Shown: positions 47,116-59,716, counted from the stretch's first letter. The stretch is DNA of 64,000 nucleotides from Theropithecus gelada (GCF_003255815.1 NC_037673.1:160558793-160622792); one strand, 5' to 3'. Numbers and translations are program-made. The notes: a model not told the origin generated them from the sequence alone.

Positions 47116-47754
47116 TACCCTTTATATGTGTACATCACATGACTAGGTATTCCGATATCTAAATTCAAATATGCTACAGTGGATAGTAAATACTAATCAA
47201 GTGATAGTGCCATTACCAAAATTTGGTATTTAGAGTTTGTATAAAAGTTATACAAGCTTGTTATTTGCTGCTGAGCCATCAAGTTGCATGTTTCTCAGGC
47301 AAGGCTCATAATATAAGCAAAGGGGCAATTTGAGGATCATAACAGACATTTGCTAGAGGCTCAGAAGACTGGGAGAAATTTTGAAAAGGAAAACTTAAAG
47401 CCAGATTTTACTAGCCCTTGAACTACTGGAAAAACAATTTAGATGTTCTATTAAGCAATGTATTGCACATAAAAGCATTAAACACAATTTCTGAAGGTTA
47501 ATCTAGGGGTGGTATAAAAACAAATGTGGAAGAGAATAGATGCAGAAAGGCCAGAAAGGAGGATAAAGCCACTATTGTAGAGACAAATTGATGCAACTAA
47601 AGAGGGTAGTGGAAGGAACAATTTTTAAAAAGTGAGACAAATGAACTGTGGTTTTCATAAACATGGTTTTAAAATGATAACTTTTTAATTTATTTCACAT
47701 TTTTGGGAAAATGTATGAAATTGCTTTAGATCAAGGAACATAAAGCCATCATTG

Positions 47755-48041
47755 CAAAACTTATTTTATTTCATTTTTGAGATGGAGTCCAGCTCTGTTG
47801 CCCAGGCTGGAGTGTGGTGGCATGATCGTGGCTCACTGCAACCTCCACCTCCCAGGGTTCAAGCAATTCTTCTGCCTCAGCTTCCTGAGTAGCTGGGACT
47901 ACAGGTGCATGCCACCACATCTGACTAATTTTTGTATTTTTAACAGAGACGGGAATTTGCCATGTTGGTCAGGCTGGTCTCGAACTCCTGACTTCAATTG
48001 ATCCACTCTCCTTGGCCTCCCAAAGTGACAAAACTTATTTT
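47755..48041 (-). mobile_element. 5'-truncated Alu (antisense) with target-site duplications
   Basis: The reverse-complement Alu starts near 47768 with a short T-rich tail and passes 'gatggagtccagctctgttg', 'ggctcactgcaacctccacc', 'gtagctgggactacaggtgc' and 'ggcctcccaaagtg' at 48028. The first part of the left arm is missing. 'caaaacttatttt' occurs at 47755-47767 and 48029-48041 as a perfect target-site duplication. Confidence 0.95.
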
Positions 48042-50079
48042 TAATACATTCACACTGTATTGCTTGATGTACTTAATAAAATGATATATTTAAATTTGGA
48101 AAGACATTGAGAGTCACATAAACCCAATTTTCCAAAGTCAAATTATGGAAGTTAAATTATTGAACTGAAGTCAACACAGCTTCCAATTAGAGAAGGAAGA
48201 AGTAGAGTTCCTAGAAAGTGGTCAAGTAATCAGTATTCCAACTTACCATTTCCAAGGGAAGCTGGCTGTGAAGATGCGTGCAATGTCGTAACTTGTGACT
48301 TAAAGTATGTTGCCTAGTATCAGATGGGAGACTTGAAAGGTTCACTGTTACTCTGGGAGAAAGGGGCTAAAAAAATTACATAAGAAAAACATGGAAGTAA
48401 ATAGCACTACACAAAAATCTTGACAACTACTCTTGTTATTGTAGGCTTTCCATTTCTGTAGATAAGTTGACCTGTTTCAAGATGGTTTTACCCTCATGTA
48501 AGTCCTAAATGTATTTTCTTTCCACTGGATCCGTTGTTACTACCATTCAAATGGTTGTGAGCCTGGTAGGCAAGAACCAGAGATGGCTGGCACAGAAGTA
48601 ATTCTCCTTTCTTGCTTGGCTACCTTAAGTTTACCTTCCTCATTATGGAAATTAAAATTCAGGATGATTTTTAACAGTCTTTTAATTGTGTTTTACCACT
48701 TCACTTTTTAAACTAGAGTATCAGTGTGAAGTAAGAGGATTTGTAACAGCCATGTTTCTCTGGTTTCTTAGAAGGATACACATGAGTAATCAATACACAG
48801 TAATGAAATGGAACACTTGTGTCGTGGATTTTTCGGATTCAAATTTCACTGGGAGCAAATGCAACAAAAGAAGTTTCCTATCCAAGCCTTGTCTAATAAA
48901 CAAACCCGACAGTATATTACACAGCAATCTTTCTCAAATCCTGTGGGCTGAGACTTTGGCTGATTTTCAATGTGTTGCTCTTCAAGTTAATTCTATAGCT
49001 ATGTATCTATGCCATTTACTTGATATTCATTTAAAGTCATACCTTATTCCAAGTTTGATTATTTCCTGCTCTTAATTTTAAGATCTTAGAGTTGTACTCT
49101 AATCCCATGATCTTTAAAAGAGTATTTGGAAAAGATACATGCCTATGTTTTTCATATTACCCCCATAAGAAAAGATGCTTGAAAACTTTTTTCAATAAAG
49201 AAATAATTCAACTTCATGTGAAATATTAATCAGTGCCAGTATTTCCATATGCTTACGATTTGCTACATTAAAGCATTCATCGATATTCATTAATAATGGT
49301 TAGTCCTTTATTCATGCTGAATGCTGTTCTTTTTCTTTTTTCCCCTAACATACAAACAAGAAAAAGAATATAATCACAGCTTCCAATATTAAAATATAAT
49401 TTGACAACAGAAAAGTTAAGTCTAATTCTTTTCTTTTCTTACTGTAGCTTGGCTCAGAATATAAATTGGAAGAGGCTTAAAGTCTCAATTTCAATTGGCC
49501 TTGCTTATTCTCAGTGCAACCTTGAAATAAATTTATTGTTTTTCATTTATATTTAAGGTCAGATGAAAGATAAGTTAGGATCTATTGCACTGGCTGTAAC
49601 AACCAATAAAATATTTCACCATAGCCTGGGGAATACCTAGTTCCTAATCTGAAATGGTGTGAAACATAGTCCCTTACAGAAGTTACCATTTTGTACTACA
49701 TCTATGTCTTATGTAAGAATATAATTTATATTCTTATCTGTAGAACTACTGTTCATATGATGGAGGTAGAATGATACAACAGCTTAGAAATTCTATTAGC
49801 TGGGTAAGTTGGAGAATAGCAGCATTTAAATGAATACTATTCATTAAAATAAATATTCATATTAAAAGTAAAAACACTTTCACTAATAAAACAGCCTGTA
49901 CATTTCTTTTCATCTATGTCACCTATATACATATTTTTAGACCCAAATTGTCTAAAACAAGTGAGGCAAAATTAACAAGTAAATGTCTCCCTCCCAATAC
50001 TATCTTAATATTACCCTGTAGCATATTGATCGTTTAATTAATTAATTTTCTTTTGAAAATTTATAACCCTTAAAATAAT
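48042..50079. other. Unique sequence with a 129-codon open frame
   Basis: About 2 kb with no recognised repeat. The longest non-repeat open frame of the window (plus strand, 48686-49075, start MCFTTSLFKL) lies here. It has no recognisable domain and, given the AT content, about one such frame is expected by chance in a window this size. Confidence 0.45.
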
Positions 50080-50235
50080 ATTTTGACCTATAATTTATGT
50101 GCAACAAATTCACCAATTTTAATTGTATAATTTGATGTGTTTTAACAAATGTACAATACAGTGTTGTCACACCAAAATCATGATACAGAATATTTTCACT
50201 GTTCCAAGAAACTCCCTTGTGCTCTTCTGTAGGGA
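50080..50235 (-). mobile_element. Possible ancient L1 3' UTR fragment
   Basis: 'caacaaattcaccaatttta', 'aatgtacaatacagtgttgt' and 'aagaaactcccttgtgctct' resemble the antisense 3' UTR of ancient L1M/L1ME elements. Weak. Confidence 0.45.
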
Positions 50236-50394
50236 GGGTACTACAAATTTATAGATCTAACAGGCTTTTGTTTGTGATTCATGAATCAGGGCAGTTAGAA
50301 TAAGAGCTCCCACTAGATAATGGCAGAATGGTAGGTTTTGTCAGGTGGGAACAAGGAAATAGAATAATAGAGAAAAAAACAGATAGACTTTTCA

Positions 50395-51043
50395 GTTAGC
50401 CAGCTTTGGCTTCACTGATTTTCTTTGTTGTCTCTACTGTTTTTATTTCATTAATTGTTGCTGTTATTGTCTTCTTATTCTTTCTTGTGTTTATTGTACT
50501 TCTTTTCCTTCAGCTTACTGGATTTAATTAGCTCTTTTGCCTGATTTTCCCCTTTGTCTTAAATTTTTAAAGTCGAGTTCTTAAATTATTAATTGACCCT
50601 TTCATCTATTCTACCATAAGTATTTAATGCTATGCATTTTCCTCTGTGCACCGCTTTTGCTCTACTCTGAAAATTCTGATAATGTTATGTTTTTATCTGG
50701 TTTACTTTTATTTTTATTTTTATCTGGTATGGACATTTCTCATTTTACTTTGTCCTTTGTCCCATGAGGTATTTAGGAAGTGTTGTTTAATTTCCAAATA
50801 TTTCAGGGATTTTCCAGATACTTTTTAGTTATTGAATTCTAATTTAACTCCATTGTGGTCAGAGGGCTTGATTTTCTGGGATTTCAGTTTTCTTAAGTGT
50901 ATTGAGATTTGTTTTATAGCCCAGAATATGGTGCATTTTGGCAAATATTCTGTGCACACATAGAAATAATGTATATTTTGTTATTGTTGAGTGGAGAGTT
51001 CATTGGGTCAAGATGATTGACAGTGTTGTTTAAGTCTTTCATA
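50395..51043 (-). mobile_element. Old L1M ORF2 relic (antisense), interrupted by a Tigger element
   Basis: 'gttgtttaatttccaaatat', 'tttcagggattttccagata', 'actccattgtggtcagaggg', 'tagcccagaatatggtgcat' and 'tgacagtgttgtttaagtct' are antisense L1M ORF2 (endonuclease-to-RT region). The same copy resumes at 51529 with 'cctaactgattttctgtcta' and runs to about 51610. Confidence 0.85.
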
Positions 51044-51526
51044 CACAGTTCATCCTTGAACAACCCTTGAGAGTTAAAAGTGCCATCTCCTGTGTAGTCA
51101 AAAAATCTTTGTGTAACGTTTAACTTTCCGAAAACTTAATAGCATAAGCTGCTGTGGACCGTAAGCCTTACTGGTAGCATAAACAGTTGATTAACACCTA
51201 TTTGTGTGGTACGTGTATTTTATAGAATAAAGTTAGCTAGATAAAACAAAATGTTATTTAAAAAATCATAAGGATGAAAAAACGTATCTACTATTCATTA
51301 AGTTGAAATGTATCATAAAAGTCTTCATCTTCATTTTCTTTGTGTTAAATAGGCTGAGGAAGTGGAGAAGTTGGTCTTCCTGTCTCACAGATGACAGAGG
51401 CAGAAGAGGTAGAGGAGGTAGAAGGGGATGCAGGAGATGAAGGCACACTCGGTGTAAATTTTATTGAAAAACATCTGAGTATAAGTGGATCCACACAGTT
51501 CAGACTGAAATTATTTAAGGGTCAAC
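51044..51526. mobile_element. Tigger-class (Tc1/mariner) non-autonomous DNA transposon in L1M
   Basis: The left end 'cacagttcatccttgaacaa' and right end 'ttatttaagggtcaac' are imperfect inverted terminal repeats. Internal phrases are 'gtaagccttactggtagcat', 'aaacagttgattaacaccta' and 'attcattaagttgaaatgta'. TA dinucleotides at 51042-51043 and 51527-51528 are the target duplication, and the L1M reads through perfectly if the element is removed. A purine-rich run lies near 51395-51445. Confidence 0.87.
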
Positions 51527-51528
51527 TA

Positions 51529-51610
51529 TCCTAACTGATTTTCTGTCTACTTTCCTATCAGTTACTGAGAGAGATGGGTTGAAATTGTGTACCATGATTC
51601 CCAAGCAAGG
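51529..51610 (-). mobile_element. L1M ORF2 relic, continuation (antisense)
   Basis: 'cctaactgattttctgtcta' then 'ctatcagttactgagagaga' and 'tgggttgaaattgtgtacca' continue the L1M split by the Tigger element. Confidence 0.75.
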
Positions 51611-51641
51611 AAATCTTCTCATTGGATAGGACAGACAAAAA

Positions 51642-51790
51642 AAATTGGCTCTTAAGATGTGAATAAGAATTTAACAGAGTGTTAACTACAGAAAGGATAT
51701 CCTAGAGTTAAAAAGGAGAAATTGGGTCTTTCAAAATGTGAATAAGAATGCAACAGAATGTTAACTACACAAAGGATATCCTAGAGTAAA
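51642..51790. repeat. Tandem duplication, about 78-bp unit, two copies
   Basis: Copy 1 (51642-51718) and copy 2 (from 51719) both begin 'aaattgg', and both contain 'atgtgaataagaat', 'gttaactaca' and 'aaaggatatcctagagt'. Several substitutions and a 2-bp length shift separate them, so the duplication is not recent. Confidence 0.9.
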
Positions 51791-52159
51791 ATGTATGTAC
51801 GTTAAATGTTAGCTGGATAAAATTACAGTTTTACCCTTTTTCTAACTACAACCATCTTTAAGAAGTGCTTTGGATCATAGATGAGAGTAAGAAGAGATTA
51901 GAAATAATGGCATATGGGGGTATTTATGCAAATGTCTTACTTTATTATTTTCTTAATGCTGCTTAATATACCTAAAGTTATAGAAGAAAAAAAATGAGGA
52001 AATTTAGATTTTGTTGTATTGAGGGTAATGTTAAATATCTTGAAGTATACAGAATGTAACTACAAAAAATAAAAAAGATAATAAAAAACCACCACCACTA
52101 CCACCAAAAAAATTTTCTGCAAAATGAGAAGTATGTCTGAAGTAGGGGGGAAATGGGAG
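51791..52159. other. Unique AT-rich sequence
   Basis: No recognised element. A short ACC-rich run lies near 52088-52105. Confidence 0.4.
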
Positions 52160-52790
52160 ATGTGGCGGCTTAAAATGAGGACCAGTTCATGAAGTGCCTG
52201 GCAGTCATTCTAAGAGCTTGATATTTTATCCTGATGGCAAAAGGAATCACTGAAGGACTTTAGGGATTGAATTACTGATGGGATAACATATTAACATATG
52301 GGATTTGTCAAGACCACTTTGGCAGAAAAATGGAGGATTCAAGGCAAAGAGTAACAATTAGACATTCAGAACTTATGTAATTGTACTGAAAGTCAATGAA
52401 AACCTAAATGGAGGGGGGTGGTGTCCAAATTTGGAAAAAGATTTCTGAAGAAAATTCATTTGAGGATCACTTGAAGGTGTATAATTAGAGATTCCAATAA
52501 ATTTAAATCTAATGAAAAGTTGTAGAAATCAAGCTAAAAATACAACAATATTCTTATTAAAAAGACAGGTATATGCTTTGTTGGTTTTAAATAAATGACT
52601 TTTGAGCTGCCTATGGAACTTCTGGGTAGAATGCAATAGAGAGCTTGAATTAGAGCTTTAGGGCTTAGCATGGAATCCAGGAAATAGATAAAAATTTTCA
52701 AAGAGGGAGGTAAAGGATTTAGGATAGTTATCTAGGCAATGCATGTGAACTAAAGTGACCCTGAGTGGTTCAGGCAGACAACAATCTGTA
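52160..52790 (-). mobile_element. L2 LINE relic (antisense)
   Basis: 'tgatattttatcctgatggc', 'ggaatcactgaaggacttta', 'tgtcaagaccactttggcag', 'tgacttttgagctgcctatg' and 'gaacttctgggtagaatgca' follow the antisense order of the L2 ORF 3' part. It is strongly decayed. Confidence 0.7.
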
Positions 52791-54124
52791 CCAAACTTGG
52801 CCACATCATGGTATTTATTTTGGAACATATTAACAGGTTCTGTTTAATGAGAAGTAAAATTTTACCCAATTGATCTCATGCTGTTTCTGACCAAGATGAA
52901 ATAAAATGAAAAATCCTAGGCTTACATTTCTGGAATCATTTCCAGTTTGAAATGCTTTGGCTTATGTTTTGGGCCAAATCTCAAAGAGATTTTTTCCCCA
53001 TTTCTAATTACAGAGAAAAATATAATACAATTTTCTCTAAATTAAATCTATTAACCCTGATATTACAAACACTTTTTTCTCCTCCTCCTCTTCAAAAATA
53101 CAATTTTACAACAAAAGTAGGTATGAACTTGAGGGTTTTGCTTCTTTGGGCAATTGAATGATCTAATTGAATAAGCATCATTAAGTTTAAGAATTCATAA
53201 TTATTGTGGTATTTCTGCTCAGTGATTTTTTTCCCAAGCCTATTAGAGAACCCAAACTCATTCTCGTATCCCCTAATCTCCATTACATCAGCACTGATAA
53301 ACCATTGTTGAAAATGCTAGCATCAAGAGTACATTGATCTCTTATAGTAGAAGCAATTTCCTGTTTTCAAAAACTTGTAATGAGATTTTTAAAATGCAAA
53401 CAAACTTAATATATCCACAGGAGAGATTACAGAATTGGATAAACGCAGATAAACTGACATTTAAACTATTGCAACCATCTCTAACATTCTATTGTTAATG
53501 TGCTAGCAGGGTTCTCTACTCAGAGGGTGGAAGGCATCTGGGGATAAATAGATATGTTTCCTAAAATATATCTTCTCACTAAAATTTATACATCATGTAC
53601 AGTTATTTGACAAGAGAAGACCCTGTCCTTTGCTATAGTCTCTTAATGATTTTAGAGATTAGTTTTGATGTCAACATACATGCATCAGAAATGTATTATT
53701 TCTAGGGGACCATTTTTCTAGCATCACAGTATGAGTTATGAGAATACTCAGGACCAACTTTCCCCCCCAAATTAGAGACACATGTTGTTATTTAATTATT
53801 GAAAGACTTCTGGCATGTTAAAATCATTAAGAACAATTTTAGATGTTAAACTTTAAATATTTTCTTCCAGAAATTCAGCAATCTTACCCCCCGCTGCCAT
53901 AATAACCACCATCAGAGATGGTAAAACACACCATCCAATACTTCAAGTCATCACATGCATTGCAATAATCATAAAAACAAAATAAAGAAGTATGCTCCTA
54001 CTAAACTTGTTTGGCATTTACTTCCTCCCCAACACACATACCGTCTGTTTTGTTTTTTTCCAGTGAGGTCACAACATTTGCTGGGACTTTGCCACCTAAC
54101 CACTAGGCTAATTAAGTTGTTTCC
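52791..54124. other. Unique sequence
   Basis: No recognised gene or repeat. The 101-codon frame at 53955-54260 has no domain and overlaps the L2-like patch downstream. Confidence 0.4.
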
Positions 54125-54270
54125 TTGGGGGTCTCCCCTTTTCCTTCCAATCCATTTACTTCATCTAACATATCTCTGCCAGTTTGATATTCTTAAAAAG
54201 GCTCTCTTTCATCATGTTATCAGAACAAGGTGGTCTGCCCTCCATGAACTTTGTATCTAGAATCTAGAAG
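54125..54270 (+). mobile_element. Possible L2-like LINE fragment
   Basis: 'cttccaatccatttacttca', 'tctctgccagtttgatattc' and 'aggctctctttcatcatgtt' resemble the sense L2 segment just before its 'gatcatgtcactcc' motif. Short and diverged. Confidence 0.45.
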
Positions 54271-54874
54271 AGATAAATATGCATGTTAAGTAAGAGAGGA
54301 GGGACTAAACCTGCCCAGGACTGATTGAAACATTAAAGAGATGATTATTGATAGTCTGAGAAGAAATATATTTCCTTAGCAACTTTTATTTTACATTTAG
54401 ATTTACTGAACTCTTCCTCCAAAAAAAGAAAATCTAATTTATTTAACACCAGGACATTTGTATTCCTAACAATAATAGTTAAGCCTCACTTCTTATTTCT
54501 TCTGCTCCTCGTAGCACTCTGTTCACTAACACGTTCTTTCATTTAATTTTGATAGTTCTCCAAATAGATGTCATACTTCTACCACTCTGTCCATCTGTTG
54601 ATGGAGTGGTGTCTCCACATTTTTCTTTTTTTTTGGCTGTGCATCTGATAGGGTGGCCTCAAATATTTCCATGTATGCTTGTCTGATATTCTCAGGCAGA
54701 AATAGCTACTTGTCTTATGGCTTATTCATCATTTCAGTTGGTATAAATCTATGAACTATAGCAAACTATAGCCCTAAATAGGAATCTAATAAATATTCAA
54801 TAGAACCTCTGACCATATTTATTCTTTGTATTCAAAAAACATTTACTGAAGGTTGACCACCTTGAGGAATTACA
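54271..54874. other. Unique sequence
   Basis: Nothing recognised. Confidence 0.4.
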
Positions 54875-55075
54875 GTAAATGTACAATGCTAACAATTATT
54901 GAGCTCTTATTTCTCTAAGACACAGTACCCAGAACTTGACATGTACCACATTTCCATTAATCCTCAAAAACTCACAAAGATAAGTGTTATTATCCCCATT
55001 GACAAGATGGGGAAACTGAGGTACATGGAAACAGAAGAGTTTGCTAATGCAGCACAGCTGAGAATGGTGCACATC
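54875..55075 (-). mobile_element. MIR SINE (antisense)
   Basis: 'ctaacaattattgagctctt', 'ttccattaatcctcaaaaac', 'taagtgttattatccccatt' and 'gacaagatggggaaactgag' are a well-kept antisense MIR tail and core. A 107-codon open frame (54899-55222) crosses it and is not a gene. Confidence 0.88.
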
Positions 55076-55164
55076 TTAAAGCTCAAAGCAATACTGCCTT
55101 CTCTTACGTGTACTTCACTTTATATTCATGAGTCTTATTTAGCCAGGACTGCCACAAGTATCTA

Positions 55165-55267
55165 TAGGCCCTGGGGCACTATGGAACTTGCCCAAGATCA
55201 CTGGGGTTTAAGGCACAGCTGAGATTAGGAAACAGCTTTTTAGACTAAACAACTACATTCTTTTCAC
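55165..55267 (-). mobile_element. MIR head fragment (antisense)
   Basis: 'ggaacttgcccaagatcact', 'aaggcacagctgagattagg' and 'actaaacaactacattcttt' fit the antisense MIR core-to-head. It may be the rest of the MIR at 54875 separated by about 90 bp, or a second copy. Confidence 0.6.
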
Positions 55268-56164
55268 CGCCCCTCGCTGTCTCACAATGATGTCCTTATT
55301 CAGTTAATGATTTTGACTTTCCAATGTTAAGTTACAGTAAAAAACCAACCAACCAAAAAAAATACACCTGTGCAATTTTGCGTGTTTTTGAACAGGATTG
55401 TTTCTCGATGTTATGATTTCCCTCAATGCTCTAAGTGCCTAAATTTCACCATTACAAGTCAAGAAAAACTAAATTTACTAACACCCCAATAACTTTATCA
55501 TGTCACATTACAAAAATCTGTGTCCATAACTCCATTTTTCCAAAGGAACTTCCTTTTTCTGAGCTTTATTATATGTTTTTAAATGAAATGAAATACAGAA
55601 AGCAATGGTTTAGTATGCAGCATGGATTTGCCAATACTAGTTCACATTGGACCTGCCAGCTAGACCTTATTTTTCACCTGTGAGTCCAACAAATAAATTA
55701 TAAATGCTGGCACAATATTTATATTATTTTTATAGCCCACAATTTACAACTCTGGCTGTCCTTGAGAGGTTCTGTGTATTTGTTACGGTTCCCCTCCAGG
55801 GAAGATTCATCAAATGACGACTCAACATCTGTGCTCTGGGAAAATTCAGGCTCCGTCTACTATATTCCATTTCCCAAGAAACGTTATTATTCCTCATTGA
55901 TTGTGTAACGGAGGATTAATTATGCTGTCACTTAGTGTATTTACATCCTTGGTGGTTGTATTGGCTCGCTGACTTTAAAAGGGCCAGTGTACGTCCTGCA
56001 GAGGGACATGTCTGTTTTATAAACTGCCTTCTTGCCGCATATTGCTACCACACAGGTGCTGTGTCTGTATTTCAAAACAACCAATGGAATAGGAAAAGTC
56101 TTCATCAGCGGGCTATTTTTAACTCTTAAGAGAAACTGGGTTGGTGTGTTTTTCACTAAATTAA
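55268..56164. other. Unique sequence
   Basis: No recognised gene or repeat. Confidence 0.4.
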
Positions 56165-56468
56165 CCACTGGTGCTGGTGGGCTGCCATGGCTCATGCCTG
56201 CAATCCCAGCACTTTGGAAGGCCCAGGAGGGAAGATTGTTTTAATCCAAGAGTTCAAGAACAGCCCGGGCAACACTGGGAGACCCCACCTTTACAAAAAA
56301 ATGTTTTTAAAAATTAGCCGGTGTTGTGGCGTATGCCTGTAGTCCCAACTACTTGGGAAGCTGAGGCATGGGGATGTCTTCATCCCTGGAAGTTGAAGCT
56401 GCAATTAGCCTTGATTGTGTCACTGCACTCCAGCCTGGGCAACAGAGAGAGACCCTGTCTCAAAAAAC

Positions 56469-56500
<32 letters not shown>

Positions 56501-56525
56501 ACAAACAAACAAAGATCCACTGGTG
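56165..56525 (+). mobile_element. AluJ-like element with AAAT/AAAC tail
   Basis: A diverged Alu from about 56174: 'atggctcatgcctgcaatcc', 'agcactttggaaggcccagg', 'gcccgggcaacactgggaga', 'actgcactccagcctgggca'. It ends in an (AAAT)n(AAAC)n tail (56469-56513). 'ccactggtg' at 56165-56173 and 56517-56525 is the target-site duplication. High divergence and 'aaaaattagccggtgttgtg' fit AluJ. Confidence 0.92.
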
Positions 56526-56768
56526 GGCAGTGATTAAGGGTAAAGTAACCTAGGCTGGAGTCCCCCAACTTTGTCAGTTGTCAGCTCTGTGACGTACTAA
56601 GGGTAAGTGACTTAAAAATCCTGTGCCTAAAATGTCCTCAACTTTAAAAACACAGGTGATAATAATGTCCATATGACATAGAGTGACCAAGAGTCAATGA
56701 GATAAAGCAAATTACCTAACAGAGTGTCTGGTAACTGACACTCAAAAATGTAGCCATCATTTTATGCA
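56526..56768 (+). mobile_element. MIR SINE (near full length)
   Basis: 'gggcagtgattaagggtaaa', 'ctaggctggagtcccccaac', 'gtcagctctgtgacgtacta', 'gggtaagtgacttaaaaatc', 'taacagagtgtctggtaact' and 'gacactcaaaaatgtagcca' form a sense MIR. The AluJ landed just at its 5' edge. Confidence 0.85.
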
Positions 56769-56975
56769 ATGAGTATTTCACAGAGATGCTGTTTAGTGAA
56801 TTCATAAATGTACAGTCACTACAGCAGTGATTGCAAGCTTTTATTATCTTTTTCAAATGATATATCTAGACTTAATCTTTGTTTATTTATATAGTTTATC
56901 TATTTTCCTCAAAAATTAAAAATGACCACAGGTCAAAATATTTCTTCCTATTTTCAGATGTACAGACTATGCTTA

Positions 56976-56992
56976 AATAATCATGAGTTTTA
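56976..56992. repeat. Left target-site duplication of the composite L1
   Basis: 'aataatcatgagtttta', identical to 62906-62922. The last bases, 'tttat', also occur at the inverted L1 edge, giving microhomology there. Confidence 0.9.
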
Positions 56993-58552
56993 TTAAATAG
57001 GGGATCCTTTCCCCATTTCTTGTTTTTGTCAGGTTTGTCAAAGATCAGATGGCTGTAGATGTGTGGTATTATTTCTGAGGACTCTGTTCTGTTCCATTGG
57101 TCTATATCTCTGTTTTGGTACCAGTACCATGCTGTTTTGGTTACTGTAGCCTTGTAGTATAGTTTGAAGTCAGGCAGCGTGATGCCTCCAGCTTTGTTCT
57201 TTTGACTTAGGATTGTCTTGGCAATGCAGGCTCTTTTTTGGTTCCATATGAACTTTAAAGCAGTTTTTTCCAATTCTGTGAAGAAACTCATTGGTAGCTT
57301 GATGGGGATGGCATTGAATCTATAAATTACCTTGGGCAGTATGGCCATTTTCACGATATTGATTCTTCCTATCCATGAGCATGGTATGTTCTTCCATTTG
57401 TTTGTGTCCTCTTTTATTTCACTGAGCAGTGGTTTGTAGTTCTCCTTGAAGAGGTCCTTTACATCCCTTGTAAGTTGGATTCCTAGGTATTTGATTCTCT
57501 TTGAAGCAATTGTGAATGGAAGTTCATTCATGATTTGGCTCTCTGTTTGTCTGTTACTAGTGTATAAGAATGCTTGTGATTTTTGCACATTAATTTTGTA
57601 TCCTGAGACTTTGCTGAAGTTGCTTATCAGCTTAAGGAGATTTTGGGCTGAGACAATGGGGTTTTCTAAATATACAATCATGTCATCTGCAAACAGGGAC
57701 AATTTGACTTCTTCTTTTCCTAACTGAATACCCCTGATTTCTTTCTCTTGCCTAATTGCCCTAGCCAGAACTTCCAACACTATGTTGAATAGGAGTGGTG
57801 AGAGAGGGCATCCCTGTCTTGTGCCAGTTTTCAAAGGGAATTTTTCCAGTTTTTGCCCATTCAGTATGATATTGGCTGTGGGTTTGTCATAAATAGCTCT
57901 TATTATTTTGAGGTACGTTCCATCAATACCGAATTTATTGAGCGTTTTTAGCATGAAGGGCTGTTGAATTTTGTCAAAAGCCTTTTCTGCATCTATTGAG
58001 ATAATCATGTGGTTCTTGTCTTTGGTTCTGTTTATATGCTGGATTATGTTTATTGATTTGCGAATGTTGAACCAGCCTTGCATCCCAGGGATGAAGCCCA
58101 CTTGATCATGGTGGATAAGCTTTTTGATGTGTTGCTGAATCCGGTTTGCCAGTATTTTATTGAGGATTTTTGCATCGATGTTCATCAGGGATATTGGTCT
58201 AAAATTCTCTTTTTTTGTTGTATCTCTGCCAGGCTTTGGTATCAGGATGATGTTGGCCTCATAAAATGAGTTAGGGAGGATTCCCTCTTTTTCTATTGAT
58301 TGGAATAGTTTCAGAAGGAATGGTACCAACTCCTCCTTGTACCTCTGGTAGAATTCAGCTGTGAATCCATCTGGTCCTGGACTTTTTTTGGTTGGTAGGC
58401 TATTAATTGTTGCCTCAATTTCAGAGCCTGCTATTGGTCTATTCAGGGATTCAACTTCTTCCTGGTTTAGTCTTGGAAGAGTGTAAGTGTCCAGGAAATT
58501 ATCCATTTCTTCTAGATTTTCCAGTTGATTTGCGTAGAGGTGTTTATAGTAT

Positions 58553-59319
58553 TCTCTGATGGTAGTTTGTATTTCTGTGGGGTCGGTGGTGATATCCCCT
58601 TTTTCATTTTTAATTGCGTCGATTTGATTCTTCTCTCTTTTCTTCTTTATTAGTCTTGCTAGTGGTCTGTCAATTTTGTTGATCTTTTCAAAAAACCAAC
58701 TCCTGGATTCATTGATTTTTTGGAGGGTTTTTTGTGTCTCTATCTCCTTCAGTTCTGCTCTGATCTTAGTTATTTCTAGCCTTCTGCTAGCTTTCGAATG
58801 TGTTTGCTCTTGCTTCTCTAGTTCTTTTAATTGCGATGTTAGAGTGTCAATTTTAGATCTTTCCTGCTTTCTCTTGTGGGCATTTAGTGCTATAAATTTC
58901 CCTCTACACACTGCTTTAAATGTGTCCCAGAGATTCTGGTATGTTGTATCTTTGTTCTCATTGGTTTCAAAGAACATCTTTATTTCTGCCTTCATTTCGT
59001 TATGTACCCAGTAGTCATTCAGGAGCAGGTTGTTCAGTTTCCATGTAGTTGAGCGGTTTTGATTGAGTTTCTTAGTCCTGAGTTCTAGTTTGATTGCACT
59101 GTGGTCTGAGAGACAGTTTGTTATAATTTCTGTTCTTGTACATTTGCTGAGGAGTGCTTTACTTCCAATTATATGGTCAATTTTGGAGTAAGTACGATGT
59201 GGTGCTGAGAAGAATGTATATTCTGTTGATTTGGGGTGGAGAGTTCTATAGATGTCTATTAGGTCTGCTTGCTGCAGAGATGAGTTCAATTCCTGGATAT
59301 CCTTGTTAACTTTCTGTCT
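58553..59319 (-). repeat. Gap-flanking copy 1 (767 bp)
   Basis: Matches 59717-60483 over its whole length without indels. I count four substitutions by eye (near 58785, 58796, 58835 and 58854). It ends exactly at the first N. Confidence 0.95.
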
Positions 59320-59716
59320 NNNNNNNNNNNNNNNNNNNNNNNNNNNNNNNNNNNNNNNNNNNNNNNNNNNNNNNNNNNNNNNNNNNNNNNNNNNNNNNNN
59401 NNNNNNNNNNNNNNNNNNNNNNNNNNNNNNNNNNNNNNNNNNNNNNNNNNNNNNNNNNNNNNNNNNNNNNNNNNNNNNNNNNNNNNNNNNNNNNNNNNNN
59501 NNNNNNNNNNNNNNNNNNNNNNNNNNNNNNNNNNNNNNNNNNNNNNNNNNNNNNNNNNNNNNNNNNNNNNNNNNNNNNNNNNNNNNNNNNNNNNNNNNNN
59601 NNNNNNNNNNNNNNNNNNNNNNNNNNNNNNNNNNNNNNNNNNNNNNNNNNNNNNNNNNNNNNNNNNNNNNNNNNNNNNNNNNNNNNNNNNNNNNNNNNNN
59701 NNNNNNNNNNNNNNNN
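59320..59716. other. Assembly gap (397 N)
   Basis: A run of unknown bases between two 767-bp copies of the same L1 ORF2 segment. Open frames drawn through it have no meaning. Confidence 0.99.
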
